NCBI RefSeq assembly: GCF_001006325.2
Contig: NZ_LBIA02000001.1
Coordinates: 2,667,501 to 2,731,500, forward strand
Reading direction: 5' to 3'
DNA length: 64,000 bases
Origin: Afipia massiliensis
GTDB lineage: Bacteria > Pseudomonadota > Alphaproteobacteria > Rhizobiales > Xanthobacteraceae
The notes under the pieces were generated by a model. It saw nothing but the letters and a program-made list of their open reading frames with translations, was not told the DNA's origin and made no database searches. This document shows positions 63,702 to 64,000 of this stretch, in pieces. Position numbers and translations under genes: made by a program. Numbering within the stretch: position 1 is the first letter of the stretch; every line of letters begins with the position of its first letter.

Positions 63702-64000
63702 GCGTACATATCGGCAGCTTCGTTCGGCATCACGCCATCTCGCAGCCCGACGCGCCGGCGCTGCGCGTGGGCGAGCAGGCGCTGAGCTATCGCACGCTCG
63801 ATCGCCGTGCGGCTGGTTGCGCCATGCGGCTGCGCGATTTCGGTGTTGCCGCCAATGACCGCGTGATGTTTGTGCTGCCGAACTGCGTCGAATGGGTCGT
63901 GCTCTATCAAGGCACGCTTCAGGCTGGTGCAATCCCGGTTCCAATCAATCCGCTGCTGGCGGCGGCTGAGTTGGCCGCAATCATCACCGATTGCGAGCCG
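63698..64000 (+). CDS. AMP-dependent acyl-CoA synthetase, 5' part only
   Basis: GTG 63698 overlaps the LivM stop by 4 bp and the frame is open to the window end (101 codons). Visible sequence is SFVRHHAISQPDAPALRVGEQALSYRTLDRRAAGCAMRLRDFGVAANDRVMFVLPNCVEWVVLYQGTLQAGAIPVPINPLL. This is the N-terminal pattern of class I adenylate-forming CoA ligases. The AMP-binding signature lies beyond the window. Co-translation with the permease implies that it activates the imported acid to its CoA thioester. Confidence 0.9.
   Translation, partial: MSVHIGSFVRHHAISQPDAPALRVGEQALSYRTLDRRAAGCAMRLRDFGVAANDRVMFVLPNCVEWVVLYQGTLQAGAIPVPINPLLAAAELAAIITDCEP

Overview
The window reads as core chromosome of an alphaproteobacterium of the Bradyrhizobium / Rhodopseudomonas / Afipia / Nitrobacter group. 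The evidence is high GC, a two-piece circularly permuted tmRNA gene next to an alpha-type sspB, the fumC-DUF4169-ribbon-helix-helix block, many tripartite (TctC/Bug) and TRAP uptake genes, and several families of short palindromic repeats typical of this group. I see no prophage, insertion sequence, CRISPR array or integrated island. The only toxin-antitoxin locus is a hicAB pair.

Layout. 1-4.1 kb: 5' part of an aminopeptidase P gene, a small unknown gene, prmA, a cluster of DnaA-box-like 9-mers, and a phytoene-desaturase-like FAD oxidoreductase with two palindromes behind it. 4.1-13.6 kb: a spermidine-synthase-like membrane protein, an L,D-transpeptidase, two small glycine-zipper exported proteins, an ABC-2 exporter, hicAB, a PcrA/UvrD helicase and a DUF1328 peptide. 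13.6-21.2 kb: hotdog thioesterase, GlcD-like FAD oxidase plus hydratase, Cfa-like methyltransferase and a large AsmA protein. 21.2-25.1 kb: two ribbon-helix-helix paralogues, DUF4169, fumC, sspB and ssrA, all on the minus strand. 25.2-29.7 kb: paired chromate-transporter halves and tctBAC. 29.8-35.3 kb: thyA-folA and hflK-hflC-DUF2065-degP. 35.4-42.6 kb: serB, miaA, then the branched-chain amino acid genes ilvI-ilvN and ilvC, with EamA and LysE exporters between them. 42.8-50.6 kb: tandem LTA-synthase/OpgB-like membrane transferases, a permease/binding-protein fusion with its ATPase, ppk2 and an exported unknown. 50.7-56.5 kb: leuA, dctPQM and a Spy-like protein. 56.6-64 kb: tRNA-Lys, an orphan Bug binding protein, a TetR regulator and a Liv-type ABC operon leading into an acyl-CoA synthetase cut by the window end.

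How the parts work together. ilvI-ilvN, ilvC and leuA make valine, isoleucine and leucine. Two of these units carry leader peptides rich in the regulating amino acids: SLLIIVV before ilvI, and runs of Leu before leuA. Both leaders precede RNA hairpins, which indicates attenuation. ssrA and sspB act together in trans-translation and ClpXP proteolysis. hflKC and degP are envelope quality control. thyA-folA is the dTMP/folate pair. The TetR gene and the Liv operon each have a copy of the same 16-bp inverted repeat upstream, so an effector-controlled uptake/CoA-activation module is likely.

The most surprising observation is in ssrA. The tag reading frame carries one extra base relative to the expected ANDNYAPVAQAA-stop, so the tag as written does not end in Ala-Ala. 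This is either a sequence error or a real and consequential mutation. Other points of interest are the DnaA-box cluster upstream of prmA, the TetR operator pair, hairpins placed after the binding-protein gene in both dctPQM and the Liv operon, and a Ser in place of the presumed catalytic Thr in one of the tandem transferases.
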